DNA from: Flavobacterium laiguense
GTDB lineage: Bacteria > Bacteroidota > Bacteroidia > Flavobacteriales > Flavobacteriaceae
Assembly (NCBI RefSeq): GCF_003097655.1
Contig: NZ_QCZH01000008.1
Location: 1 to 64,000, forward strand
Direction: 5' to 3'
DNA length: 64,000 nt
Positions 24,720-33,442 of the stretch are shown piece by piece (within the stretch, counting starts at the first letter, position 1; each line of letters opens with the position of its first letter). The translations under genes were made by a program, and so were the position numbers. The notes under the pieces are model-generated. The model had not been told where the DNA came from. It made no database searches and saw only the letters and a list, made by a program, of their open reading frames with translations.

Positions 24720-25853
24720 ATGATAAAAGAAGTATATATAACCGAAACAAATTGCATTACTCCCATTGGGTTTGATGTGGCTACCAATATAAAAAATATT
24801 GGGGATGTAGTTTCCGGTATTCAATTGCATCACAATTCGTTGTTGATGAAAACCCCATTTTATGCTTCTATTATTAAGGATGCCGATTTGGATTTGGCTT
24901 TCGCCAAAGTGACTCCTGCTACCCATTATTCTAGGTTAGAAAAAATGATGATTTTGGCTTTAGAACCAATCCTTAAAAAAGCTAAAATTGTTTTAAATGA
25001 ACGAACGGCCTTTATTCTTTCTACCACAAAAGGAAATATTACGGCTTTAGAAAATCAAAATGCTGTTGAACCTGCTTATTTGCATCTATTAGCCAAAACG
25101 ATTGCAGATTTTTTCGAATTTAAAACAGAACCAATTGTGGTTTCAAATGCTTGTGTGTCTGGTGTATTATCGGTTTCGGTGGCCAAACGATTAGTTCAAA
25201 GCGGAGCGTATGACAATGTATTCATAGTGGCAGGTGATGAAGTTTCAGCGTTTGTTTTATCCGGTTTTAATTCTTTTCAAGCGATGAGTGACTTGCCATG
25301 TAAACCCTATTCTTTAAACAGAACCGGGGTAACGCTAGGAGAAGCAGCAGCAGCAGTATTAGTTTCTAAGGATAAAGAAAATGCTAAAATAAAAATTATT
25401 GGGGATGGTTCTATCAATGATGCCAACCATATTTCAGGTCCTTCAAGAACTGGAGAAGGTCTTTTTAGAAGTATCGAAAGTGCTTTGGCGGAAGCCCAAA
25501 TAAACAGTAATCAAGTTGATTATATTTCGGCACATGGTACAGCAACTCCTTTTAATGATGAAATGGAAGCCATTGCGCTTAATAGATTAGGACTTGAAAA
25601 GGTTCCCGTAAATAGTTTGAAAGGTTTTTATGGGCATACTCTAGGCGCTTCGGGATTACTAGAAACAGTAATAGGAATTCAATCTGTATTGGAGAATAAA
25701 TTATTTGTTTCTTTGGGTTTTGATACATTGGGAGTGAGTCAATCTATTAACGTTATTGAAAAAAATGAAAATAAAAGCATTCATTATTTTCTAAAAACAG
25801 CTTCTGGATTTGGTGGCTGTAATACGGCGGTTTTATTCGAAAAAGTGAACTAA
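24720..25853 (+). CDS. Beta-ketoacyl-ACP synthase (flexirubin KS 2)
   Basis: This 377-residue FabF-superfamily enzyme keeps the full catalytic set: C145 in SNACVSGVL, H272 in SAHGTATPFND, K301 and H306 in LKGFYGHTLGASG. It is slightly shorter than FabF at the N-terminus. Its stop overlaps the next gene, which codes for a KS-like protein without catalytic residues, so the two may form a KS-chain length factor type pair. Confidence 0.9.
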   Translation: MIKEVYITETNCITPIGFDVATNIKNIGDVVSGIQLHHNSLLMKTPFYASIIKDADLDLAFAKVTPATHYSRLEKMMILALEPILKKAKIVLNERTAFILSTTKGNITALENQNAVEPAYLHLLAKTIADFFEFKTEPIVVSNACVSGVLSVSVAKRLVQSGAYDNVFIVAGDEVSAFVLSGFNSFQAMSDLPCKPYSLNRTGVTLGEAAAAVLVSKDKENAKIKIIGDGSINDANHISGPSRTGEGLFRSIESALAEAQINSNQVDYISAHGTATPFNDEMEAIALNRLGLEKVPVNSLKGFYGHTLGASGLLETVIGIQSVLENKLFVSLGFDTLGVSQSINVIEKNENKSIHYFLKTASGFGGCNTAVLFEKVN

Positions 25854-26470
25854 TGGTAACAAATAAGACTTACATAGAATCCTTTTGTACGATCCAGAAT
25901 AATGAAGTTGTACTGAATGGGGAATCTGTTTTTAAAATAGATTCGACTGCATTTGCTGATTTTTCGAAGAAAGCATACCAGCATTTCGACATAAATTATC
26001 CTAAGTTTTTTAAAATGGATAGTTTGAGTAAACTCGCTTTTCTTGGAGCGGAATTACTTTTAAAAGCAGATAATGATCCTTTGGTAGAAAACAATACTGC
26101 CCTTGTATTTTCCAATAAATCATCGAGTCTGGATACCGATGTGAAATATCAAAAATCAATTTCCGACAAGGAGAATTATTTTCCAAGTCCAGCCGTTTTT
26201 GTTTATACTTTGCCTAATATTTGTTTAGGCGAAATTAGTATTAGACATCAACTCAAAAGCGAAAATTCTTTCTATATATTTGCGGACTTCAATCCAGTAT
26301 TTATGGAGCAGTATGCAAACCTACTTTTGGAAACCAAAAAAGCGGATAAAGTACTGTGTGGTTGGGTGGAATATTATAATGAAGAATACACTGCTTTCCT
26401 TTATTTAGTTGGTAAGCAAGGTGATTTTATGCACAATGAACAAACATTAAAAAAACTATATAATAATTAA
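25853..26470 (+). CDS. Truncated KS-like protein without catalytic Cys
   Basis: This 205-residue protein resembles only the N-terminal half of a ketosynthase. The segment FPSPAVFVYTLPNICLGEISIRHQLKSE matches the S/T-x-x-N-x-x-x-G-x-I block that precedes the catalytic Cys in KS enzymes. The nucleophile block itself reads SFYIFADFNPVFMEQ, with no Cys. Similar short KS-like proteins occur in aryl polyene clusters. It starts within the KS 2 stop codon and is followed by an ACP after one base. A structural or chain-length role is inferred. Confidence 0.72.
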   Translation: MVTNKTYIESFCTIQNNEVVLNGESVFKIDSTAFADFSKKAYQHFDINYPKFFKMDSLSKLAFLGAELLLKADNDPLVENNTALVFSNKSSSLDTDVKYQKSISDKENYFPSPAVFVYTLPNICLGEISIRHQLKSENSFYIFADFNPVFMEQYANLLLETKKADKVLCGWVEYYNEEYTAFLYLVGKQGDFMHNEQTLKKLYNN

Positions 26471-26471
26471 C

Positions 26472-26729
26472 ATGGAAGCATTAAAACAAGAATTAAAAAG
26501 CAAAATCGTTGAAGTATTAAATTTAGAAGATATTGCTGTTGCCGATATTAATGATAATGACGCCTTATTTGGCGACGGATTAGGACTTGATTCTATTGAT
26601 GCATTAGAACTTATTGTAATGCTTGATAAAGATTATGGAATTAAATTAGTAGATCCAAAAGAAGGAAAAACTATTTTTCAATCTATAGAAACTATGGCGG
26701 CCTATATTGGGGCTAATAGAGTTAAGTAA
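26472..26729 (+). CDS. Acyl carrier protein 2
   Basis: This 85-residue ACP has the phosphopantetheine Ser at S41 in GLGLDSIDALELIVM. The chain is acidic and of normal length. It lies directly after the KS 2 and short KS-like genes, which are probably its working partners. Two ACPs in the cluster fit the two acyl building lines, aryl polyene and resorcinol precursor. Confidence 0.92.
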   Translation: MEALKQELKSKIVEVLNLEDIAVADINDNDALFGDGLGLDSIDALELIVMLDKDYGIKLVDPKEGKTIFQSIETMAAYIGANRVK

Positions 26730-26770
26730 TTTTAGATTTTAGAGCTTAGATTTTAGATTTAAAAGTAGGT

Positions 26771-27133
26771 ATGACAACAAATGAATTAAAATTAAGAACT
26801 AAGAAGTTTTCTTTAGAGATTATTGATTTGGTTGAAAAATTACCAAATTCAATTGCTGGCAGAACCATTTCGAATCAAATTATAAGAAGCGGAACGTCAG
26901 TGGGCGCTAACTATAGAGCAGTATGTAGAGCAAGAAGTGATAAAGAGTTTGTTTCTAAAATGAATATTGTTCTGGAAGAAGCAGACGAAACTGTTTTTTG
27001 GCTAGAAATAATTAATGAGAAAAAGTGGTTATCTGATTTAGAAATCCAAAATGTATTAGACGAGGGAAATCAATTAACAGCTATTTTTGTTAGTTCTTTA
27101 AAAACGGTTAATACTAGATTGAGTAACATATAA
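26771..27133 (+). CDS. Four-helix bundle protein (23S rRNA intervening sequence family)
   Basis: This 120-residue four-helix protein has the family landmarks FSLEIIDLVEKLP, SNQIIRSGTSVGANYRA and SDKEFVSKMNIVLEEADETVFWLEI. The family was named for proteins encoded in intervening sequences of 23S rRNA genes, but most members are free-standing. Its function is unknown. It has no evident pigment role, lies between an ACP and a ketosynthase, and is flanked on both sides by ctaaaat repeat tracts. Its 3' end is repeated just downstream, which suggests an inserted unit. Confidence 0.88.
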   Translation: MTTNELKLRTKKFSLEIIDLVEKLPNSIAGRTISNQIIRSGTSVGANYRAVCRARSDKEFVSKMNIVLEEADETVFWLEIINEKKWLSDLEIQNVLDEGNQLTAIFVSSLKTVNTRLSNI

Positions 27134-27230
27134 TCTAAAATTAAAATAATAAATTATTGTAAATCAGTTTGTATTGATTTGAATCATTATAAACGGTTAA
27201 TTTTAGATTAAGTAACACATAATCTAAAAT
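27102..27230. repeat. 40-bp direct repeat of the four-helix gene's 3' end
   Basis: Positions 27102-27141 (aaacggttaatactagattg onwards, including the stop codon) recur at 27191-27230 with about five mismatches. The second copy lies in the gap before the next ketosynthase. The spacing is 89 bases. It looks like a remnant of a second copy of the gene end. Confidence 0.7.
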
Positions 27231-27249
27231 CTAAAATCTAAAATCTAAA
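27221..27249. repeat. ctaaaat tandem tract abutting a start codon
   Basis: Four repeats of the 7-mer tctaaaa/ctaaaat run without break into the ATG of the ketosynthase at 27250. Similar tracts occur at 26730-26765 and 49680-49710. Confidence 0.65.
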
Positions 27250-28452
27250 ATGAATAAAGGCGTTGCCATAACAGGAATGGGTATTATTTCTTCAATAGGT
27301 AATACGGTTGAGGAAAATTTTATTTCGTTAATGAATAACAAAGTTGGCATTACCACTATCGAAAACATTTCGACAGTTCATACCGATGTTATTAAAGTGG
27401 GTGAAATAAAAAAAACAAACCAACAGTTGGTTGATGATCTCCAACTTTCTCCTGAGAACAATTTCTCCAGAACCGCTATGCTTGGTGCTATAGCAGCTAA
27501 ACAGGCCGTAAAAAATGCTGGAATAACTTCGATAAATGAATACAAGACGGGATTGATTTCGGCTACGAGTGTAGGTGGAATGGATATGACGGAACGATTT
27601 TATTATGAGTATTTTGAAAATGCGGATACAGAAAAATACATCAGCAGTCATAATGCAGGAGATATTGCGGACAAAATAGCAAATGAATTAGGTTTAATAG
27701 GAATGGTAACCACCATCAGCACTGCTTGTTCCTCTGCGGCAAATGCTATTATGTTGGGAGCTAGACTGATAAAGTCGGGTAAACTAGACCGTGTTATTGT
27801 GGGCGGAACAGATGCATTATCCAAATTTACCATTAATGGATTTAAGACTTTGATGATTTTGTCAGATGGGTATAATAAGCCATTTGATAACGACAGAAAA
27901 GGGTTAAACCTTGGTGAAGCTGCCGCTTATTTGGTGCTGGAATCAGATGAAATAGTAAAAAAGGAAAATAAAAAAGTGCTGGCAAGAGTTTCGGGTTATG
28001 GAAATGCAAATGACGCTTTTCATCAAACCGCTTCTTCAGAGAACGGTGATGGTGCTTTTCTAGCGATGGAAAAAGCGTTTCAAGTTGCTCAATTAAAACC
28101 AGAACAAATTGACTATATCAATGTTCATGGAACAGCAACCCCCAATAATGATTTATCCGAAGGACGTGCCATCGTTCGATTGTTTGGAGAAAATAAAACA
28201 CCGGATTTTAGTTCAACAAAGCCTTTTACAGGACATACTTTAGCGGCTGCGGCTGCAATTGAAGCTGTTTTTAGTGTTTTGGCCATTCAGCATAATGTGG
28301 TTTTTCCAAATCTGAATTTTACAACACAGATGGAAGAATTTAATTTGGTGCCACAAACGACTTTAAAACATGCAACTATTGAACACGTACTCTCTAATTC
28401 TTTTGGGTTTGGAGGAAATTGTTCGACCCTTATATTTTCGAAATGCGAATAA
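27250..28452 (+). CDS. Beta-ketoacyl-ACP synthase, FabF type (flexirubin KS 3)
   Basis: This 400-residue condensing enzyme has all catalytic residues: C160 in STACSSAANAI, H293 in NVHGTATPNND, K324 and H329 in STKPFTGHTLAAAAA. It overlaps the next KS-like gene by 10 bases, so translation is probably coupled. The pairing of an active KS with an inactive homologue resembles type II polyketide KS-CLF pairs, which set chain length. Confidence 0.92.
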   Translation: MNKGVAITGMGIISSIGNTVEENFISLMNNKVGITTIENISTVHTDVIKVGEIKKTNQQLVDDLQLSPENNFSRTAMLGAIAAKQAVKNAGITSINEYKTGLISATSVGGMDMTERFYYEYFENADTEKYISSHNAGDIADKIANELGLIGMVTTISTACSSAANAIMLGARLIKSGKLDRVIVGGTDALSKFTINGFKTLMILSDGYNKPFDNDRKGLNLGEAAAYLVLESDEIVKKENKKVLARVSGYGNANDAFHQTASSENGDGAFLAMEKAFQVAQLKPEQIDYINVHGTATPNNDLSEGRAIVRLFGENKTPDFSSTKPFTGHTLAAAAAIEAVFSVLAIQHNVVFPNLNFTTQMEEFNLVPQTTLKHATIEHVLSNSFGFGGNCSTLIFSKCE

Positions 28453-29513
28453 AAAAGACATACATCAACGGATTAGGTTGTATTTCGGCTCAAAAAACAT
28501 TCGATACTGTTTTTTTGGAAGAAGCAGAATTGAACGAAAATGACACGATATTATCGTTAAAAGTACCCGTTTACAAAGATTTTATCCCACCTGTAGCTAT
28601 CAGAAGAATGGCAAAAGGAGTCAAAAACGGAATTGTAGCTTCCACTCTTGCTTTAAGAGATGCGCAATTAGAAACCGTTGATGCTATTATAACAGGAACC
28701 GGAATGGGCTGTATTGAAGATTCTGAGAAATTTTTGAAAGCCATTCTGGATAATAATGAACAGTTTTTAACGCCTACTTCCTTTATACAATCAACACACA
28801 ATACCGTTGGTGGTCAAATTGCTTTGGGATTGCAATGCAAAGCCTATAATTTAACGTATGTGAATGGTTCGGTTTCTTTTGAATCAGCGCTATTGGATGC
28901 GAAAATGAAAATTGAAGAGGAGGATACTTCTTCGGTATTGGTTGGAGGAATTGATGAAACTGGCGATTATACGATGTCATTGTTCAAATTAATTGGTTTT
29001 ATTAAAGAAGAAAATCAAAGTCCTTATACGGTTCTAAACTCCACTACAAAAGGTGTGGTTTTTGGGGAAGGTGCTGCTTTTTTTGCTTTGGAAAATGAGA
29101 AAAAAGAGCATTCTTATGCAGAAATCCTAGATGTAGAAATTCTTAATAAACTAGAAGTTCAAGATGTTGAAAAGAGGATTATTGCTTTTTTAGATTCAAA
29201 TGATTTGGCAATTACTGATGTTGACGCTGTAGTTTTAGGATATAATGGAGATGTAGAATCTGATTTGTATTATAAAGACCTAGCCGATAGTACTTTTGCA
29301 AATACGCCCCAAGTGTACTACAAACATTTGAGCGGGGAATACGATACGGCTTCTGCATTTGGATTGTGGGTTGGTGTAAAAATCATTAAAAACCAAACTA
29401 TTCCTGAAATTGTAAAAAGTAATAGTTTAGAAAAATCAGCCTATAAAACGATTCTTTTATACAATCAGCGCAACGGAATTGACCATGGTTTTACTTTGAT
29501 TTCGAGATGTTAA
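28443..29513 (+). CDS. KS-like protein lacking catalytic residues (chain length factor-like)
   Basis: This 356-residue KS homologue starts at the ATG at 28443, inside the KS 3 gene. The nucleophile position reads NLTYVNGSVSFESAL, with N141 where KS enzymes have Cys. The first His block reads VVLGYNGD, and the K...GH block reads YYKHLSGEYDTASAFG, so both His are lost. It should therefore not condense, and most likely dimerises with KS 3 and sets polyene length. It overlaps the next gene by seven bases. Confidence 0.8.
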   Translation: MRIKKTYINGLGCISAQKTFDTVFLEEAELNENDTILSLKVPVYKDFIPPVAIRRMAKGVKNGIVASTLALRDAQLETVDAIITGTGMGCIEDSEKFLKAILDNNEQFLTPTSFIQSTHNTVGGQIALGLQCKAYNLTYVNGSVSFESALLDAKMKIEEEDTSSVLVGGIDETGDYTMSLFKLIGFIKEENQSPYTVLNSTTKGVVFGEGAAFFALENEKKEHSYAEILDVEILNKLEVQDVEKRIIAFLDSNDLAITDVDAVVLGYNGDVESDLYYKDLADSTFANTPQVYYKHLSGEYDTASAFGLWVGVKIIKNQTIPEIVKSNSLEKSAYKTILLYNQRNGIDHGFTLISRC

Positions 29514-30283
29514 AGCATAAAGCAGTCACTGTTTTTTTTATTTTGGTTCTAATGCTACTCGCTTTAGTCAGTGTTTTTGTAGTGGTAGAAATCAAGTATT
29601 TTGTATTGCTTGGGTGTCTTTGGTTTTTGGTGGTGTTTTTTGGATCCTCGTATATTGCATCCAATTATCATGTCAAAACATACTGTTGTAATCCATTGGA
29701 AACCGAAAAAAAAATAGCCATTACATTTGATGATGGTCCGCATGAAATGACGGTTTTGGTTTTGGATGCTTTGAGGCAATACAATGCTAAAGCTACTTTT
29801 TTTTGCATTGGAAAAAATATAGAGAAAAATCCAGATATTTTTAGGAAAATTATTGAAGAAGGTCATCTTGTTGGAAATCATTCTTACGGTCATTCTTCTT
29901 TTTTTGATTTTTATAGAAAAAAAAGAGTGATCGCCGAAATTGAAAAAACCGATGCTTTGATTGCAGCTGTTTTAGGAAAAAAAACAAGACTGTTTAGACC
30001 GCCTTTTGGGGTTACAAATCCTTCGATGAGGAGAGCTTTAGCGGTTACTAAACACAAAACCATTGGTTGGAATATTCGGTCATTGGATGGGATTACTAAA
30101 AACGAAAAGTTTATTTATAAGCGAATTGTAAAAAGAATAGCCCCTGGAGGAATTATACTTTTGCATGATACATCCCTACAAACGGTAAATGTATTGAAGC
30201 AAATTTTGGAGTTTTTGCAAAATAATAATTATACAGTTGTTTCATTAGAACAACTCTTGAAAATAAAAGCACATGAAGAGTAA
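29507..30283 (+). CDS. Polysaccharide deacetylase family protein (NodB domain)
   Basis: This 258-residue protein has two N-terminal hydrophobic segments (about 7-27 and 31-51), then a NodB-type carbohydrate esterase domain. Metal ligands are visible as D75-D76 in TFDDGPHE and H125-x-x-x-H129 in GNHSYGHSS. RLFRPPFG and LLHDT motifs follow. Its role in a pigment cluster is unclear; it might deacylate a glycan or a small amide or ester. It overlaps its neighbours at both ends (7 bases before, 11 bases after), so it is an integral part of the operon. Confidence 0.87.
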   Translation: MLKHKAVTVFFILVLMLLALVSVFVVVEIKYFVLLGCLWFLVVFFGSSYIASNYHVKTYCCNPLETEKKIAITFDDGPHEMTVLVLDALRQYNAKATFFCIGKNIEKNPDIFRKIIEEGHLVGNHSYGHSSFFDFYRKKRVIAEIEKTDALIAAVLGKKTRLFRPPFGVTNPSMRRALAVTKHKTIGWNIRSLDGITKNEKFIYKRIVKRIAPGGIILLHDTSLQTVNVLKQILEFLQNNNYTVVSLEQLLKIKAHEE

Positions 30284-30908
30284 CGTTTTTCTATTATTGG
30301 TATTTATAAATAGTTTCTGTTTTAGTTCTTTTGCCCAAGAGCAAAAAATGACTGACAATGAGATTGCGGTGTTCAAACAATCGGTAGCGATGGTGTCCAA
30401 AAAAATAAAATCATTAAGTACAGATTTTGTACAATACAAGCATCTGGATTTTTTGTCGAAAGACATTGAAACTTCGGGGAAAATGGTTTTTAAGGAGCCT
30501 AATTCATTACTTTGGCAATACAAAAAACCGTACAGTTATGCTATCATTTTTAAGAATGGAAAAATACTCATTAACGATGAGGGCAAAAAAAGTGCTGTAG
30601 ATATAGGAAATAGTAAGTTATTTGGAAAAATCAATAAACTTATTGTGGGGAGTGTGAGCGGAGATTTATTTGATGATAAGGAGTTTACTATTTCATACTT
30701 TAAAAACAAGAACCAAAATATTAGCAAGTTTGTTCCAAAAGATGCCGCTTTAAAGAAATACATCAAGCAGATAGAATTAACTTTTGATAAAGAGGACGCT
30801 ACAGTTGTTCAGGTTAAATTATTGGAATCATCAGCAGATTTTACCCGAATTGTATTAAAAAACAAAGTAATCAATGCAAAAATCGATGAAGCTTCTTTTA
30901 CGAATTAG
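30273..30908 (+). CDS. LolA-like outer membrane lipoprotein carrier
   Basis: This 211-residue periplasmic protein has a signal peptide (MKSNVFLLLVFINSFCFSSFAQ). The LolA pattern is visible in LSTDFVQYKHLDFLSKDIETSGKMVFKEPNSLLWQYKKPYSYAIIFKNG. It should form a hydrophobic half-barrel able to carry a lipid. Aryl polyene clusters commonly encode a dedicated LolA homologue, so it probably shuttles the pigment or its lipidated form to the outer membrane. It overlaps the lipoprotein gene that follows. Confidence 0.85.
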   Translation: MKSNVFLLLVFINSFCFSSFAQEQKMTDNEIAVFKQSVAMVSKKIKSLSTDFVQYKHLDFLSKDIETSGKMVFKEPNSLLWQYKKPYSYAIIFKNGKILINDEGKKSAVDIGNSKLFGKINKLIVGSVSGDLFDDKEFTISYFKNKNQNISKFVPKDAALKKYIKQIELTFDKEDATVVQVKLLESSADFTRIVLKNKVINAKIDEASFTN

Positions 30909-31521
30909 TTGTTTTCTTGTTCTGGTTTTAACTTCATGTGCAACCAATACGGTGGTTAAGGATTATGCAACGGTTGCTTTAGAAAAATCAAGTTATGATG
31001 TTCCCTATTTTTCTAATCCCACAATTGATTATGTTTATAAAGCCAATATTACGGTTTATGGAAATGAATTATCCGGAATTTTTATAGCAAAAAAAATTAA
31101 CGACACTACGCATAGAGTGGTTTTTACAACTGAATTTGGGAATAAATTATTGGATTTTGAAATTTCGGAAACCAATTTCAACGTCAATTTCATCGTAGAA
31201 GAACTAGATCGCAAAATGTTGATCAATACCTTGATAACTGATTTTAGATTGCTTTTGCGAAGTCATTATGCAATTAAAGCTCAGTTTGATAACACAGAAA
31301 ATGAAGTTTATCTCTCTGAAGAAGGGAAAAGGTTGAATTATCTTTTTGTTTCCAAATCGGATAATAATTTAAGTAAAATTGTACATTCGACTAAAAGAAA
31401 AGAAAAAATAAACCTCTTTTTCACCTCAGAAAACAATATTTTTGCTACAAAAATTATAATTCAGCATAAAACAATCCCATTAAAAATAGAATTAAATTAT
31501 TTTAAAGATCAAACAAATTAA
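30886..31521 (+). CDS. Lipoprotein of the pigment export group
   Basis: This 211-residue lipoprotein has a signal sequence ending LVLTSC, a good lipobox. I start it at 30886 (MKLLLRISCFL); an ATG four codons earlier is possible. The mature part is beta-rich (VYKANITVYGNELSGIFIAKK). The pairing with a LolA-like protein recalls the LolA-DUF3261 lipoprotein pair of gammaproteobacterial aryl polyene clusters; membership is not certain. It overlaps the LolA-like gene by 23 bases. Confidence 0.7.
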   Translation: MKLLLRISCFLVLVLTSCATNTVVKDYATVALEKSSYDVPYFSNPTIDYVYKANITVYGNELSGIFIAKKINDTTHRVVFTTEFGNKLLDFEISETNFNVNFIVEELDRKMLINTLITDFRLLLRSHYAIKAQFDNTENEVYLSEEGKRLNYLFVSKSDNNLSKIVHSTKRKEKINLFFTSENNIFATKIIIQHKTIPLKIELNYFKDQTN

Positions 31522-31526
31522 CAACT

Positions 31527-32141
31527 ATGAAAACAAGCAACCAGATTAGCAAAGGAATCAGTATTATCTTTTTTATTTTATTCGGAATTTCTCAAACTCA
31601 AGCTCAAGTAACTTTTAAACCAGGAATAAGAGCTGGAGCTAATTTTTCGCATTTTACAAAAGGGAGTGGATATTATTCGGATCCTTATGATTCAAACTAT
31701 TATAATAGAGAATATGTTAATTTTTCGAATAAAACAGACTTTTACATTGGCTTTTATGGCGCTTTGAAATTGTCTAAATTTTATACTTTGCAACCTGAAA
31801 TTGATTATTCAGCTCAAGGATCAGAATATACTTCTCCCGCCAATAGAAATGGTAATTTAAATGTAGATTATTTATCTTTCGAAGTGATGAATAAATTTAC
31901 TTTTGGAGAAATGTTTAATATTCATTTTGGGCCAACACTTGATTTTGTAGTAAGTAAAGATTTTGATACAGATGCCAATGTTGATATGGCTTTTGTTTTA
32001 GGTGCAGGTGTAAAATTTACTCCGAATTTTGGTATTGAGGCTAGAGTAAAAAAAGGAATCATACCAGTTATTGATTTTGATAATAATCATACAAATGTTG
32101 TTTTTTCTCTAGGAGGGACTTATACCTTTGATATAAAATAA
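31527..32141 (+). CDS. Outer membrane beta-barrel protein (PorT-like), paralogue 1
   Basis: This 204-residue protein has a signal peptide ending in QAQ. Its alternating hydrophobic strands are typical of small outer-membrane barrels: VTFKPGIRAGANFSHF, FYTLQPEIDYSAQG, FNIHFGPTLDFVV and a terminal VVFSLGGTYTFDIK ending in aromatic-x. It begins five bases after the lipoprotein. It is the first of three tandem paralogues (32143, 32795). It may receive or transmit pigment at the outer membrane, or be an unrelated insertion. Confidence 0.75.
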   Translation: MKTSNQISKGISIIFFILFGISQTQAQVTFKPGIRAGANFSHFTKGSGYYSDPYDSNYYNREYVNFSNKTDFYIGFYGALKLSKFYTLQPEIDYSAQGSEYTSPANRNGNLNVDYLSFEVMNKFTFGEMFNIHFGPTLDFVVSKDFDTDANVDMAFVLGAGVKFTPNFGIEARVKKGIIPVIDFDNNHTNVVFSLGGTYTFDIK

Positions 32142-32142
32142 G

Positions 32143-32784
32143 ATGAAGAGAAACTTAATTATCGCATTTTTTGTATTGACTGGAATTCTGCAATCAAATG
32201 CTCAAGTAACTTTTAAACCGGGTATTAATGCAGGTTTGAATGTTTCGAAAATACAAAACACAAATCTTGATTCAAAACTAGGGTTTTACTTTGGTGCTTT
32301 TGGCGCTTTAAAACTTTCGAGTTTTTATACTTTACAGCCAGAAATTAGTTATTCTGTGCAAGGAGGTAAAGGTACTGTTGTGGGTACTGATGTTTTTTAT
32401 GATAATCAAACGGGTTATGAAACTTATATGTACAAAGAAGGAGAGGCTGAATTAGCATTAAGTTATATTTCATCTGCAACGATTAATAAATTCAACTTAA
32501 ATAAAAGTTTATATGTTTTGGTAGGCCCTTTTGTTGATATTCTGGTAGGAAGTAGCTCATCTGTCGATTTGGATAATAATTACAATATCTATATTTCCAA
32601 AGGAGAAGATATTGATTTTGGGATCATTGGAGGTGTTGGATTTAATTTTAATAAAGGTCTTGCATTAGAATCTAGAATTAAGATAGGTACTAGAGATGCT
32701 TATGATGATCATCAAGATAATATAGACGTAAATTCAAACCTTGTTTTTCAATTTGGTGGAACTTATACATTTGATTTTAAATAA
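32143..32784 (+). CDS. Outer membrane beta-barrel protein, paralogue 2
   Basis: This 213-residue protein has a signal peptide (MKRNLIIAFFVLTGILQSNAQ). It shares VTFKPGINAGLNVSKIQ, FYTLQPEISYSVQGG, a LALSYISSATINKF block and a terminal LVFQFGGTYTFDFK with its neighbours. It starts one base after the stop of paralogue 1. Function is unknown beyond the probable outer membrane barrel. Confidence 0.75.
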   Translation: MKRNLIIAFFVLTGILQSNAQVTFKPGINAGLNVSKIQNTNLDSKLGFYFGAFGALKLSSFYTLQPEISYSVQGGKGTVVGTDVFYDNQTGYETYMYKEGEAELALSYISSATINKFNLNKSLYVLVGPFVDILVGSSSSVDLDNNYNIYISKGEDIDFGIIGGVGFNFNKGLALESRIKIGTRDAYDDHQDNIDVNSNLVFQFGGTYTFDFK

Positions 32785-32794
32785 TTTATACTAT

Positions 32795-33442
32795 ATGATG
32801 AAGAAAAGATTAATTATCGCATGTTTTGTACTGATTGGAATTACACAGATAAAAGCTCAAGTTACTATAAAACCGGGTGTAAAATCGGGGGTGAATTTTT
32901 CTAGGTTTACCAACTTTGATTCGGATTTTAAGACGGGTTTTTATTTAGGAGGTCAATTGGCTATAAAATTCAATAAACTATACACTTTGCAACCCGAACT
33001 GCTATATTCGCAACAAGGAGCAAGTAGAACCTATCATTTTGATGTATTAAATCAATATGATCCGGATCCAGCATTTTATAGTGAGTCAAAAACAAATTAT
33101 GAGATTGATTATCTTTCTTTAAGTGTCATTAATAAATTTTATTTTGGAGATGGATTTCACTTTGCGGTCGGACCTTCATTAGATTTTAAGGTTAACGACA
33201 ATTTTCAACAAGATTACTTATCTAAGGATCCTATTGGATTTGACTTTGCGATTATTGGTGGTGTTGGTTACTCCTTTTCTAATGGTTTGTCTTTTGATGC
33301 ACGTTTTAAACAAGGAATGATTGATATTTATGGAAATAATTACAATACGAATATAGATAACAATAATAACGGAAATTATGACGAGGTTGTTTTGAATCAA
33401 TCTTTTCAACTGGGACTTTCTTATATTTTTGATTTAAAATAA
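32795..33442 (+). CDS. Outer membrane beta-barrel protein, paralogue 3
   Basis: This 215-residue protein starts at the ATG at 32795 (or 32798), where MKKRLIIACFVLIGITQIKAQ is a clear signal peptide; the longer frame upstream lies in the previous gene. Shared blocks are VTIKPGVKSGVNFSRF, LYTLQPELLYSQQGA, YLSLSVINKFYFGDGF and the end SFQLGLSYIFDLK. Its stop overlaps the ATG of the dehydratase that follows. Confidence 0.75.
   Translation: MMKKRLIIACFVLIGITQIKAQVTIKPGVKSGVNFSRFTNFDSDFKTGFYLGGQLAIKFNKLYTLQPELLYSQQGASRTYHFDVLNQYDPDPAFYSESKTNYEIDYLSLSVINKFYFGDGFHFAVGPSLDFKVNDNFQQDYLSKDPIGFDFAIIGGVGYSFSNGLSFDARFKQGMIDIYGNNYNTNIDNNNNGNYDEVVLNQSFQLGLSYIFDLK

Noticed and set aside
26771-27133. 23S rRNA gene fragment around the four-helix gene
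   Set aside because: No rRNA sequence flanks it; neighbours are an ACP and a ketosynthase.
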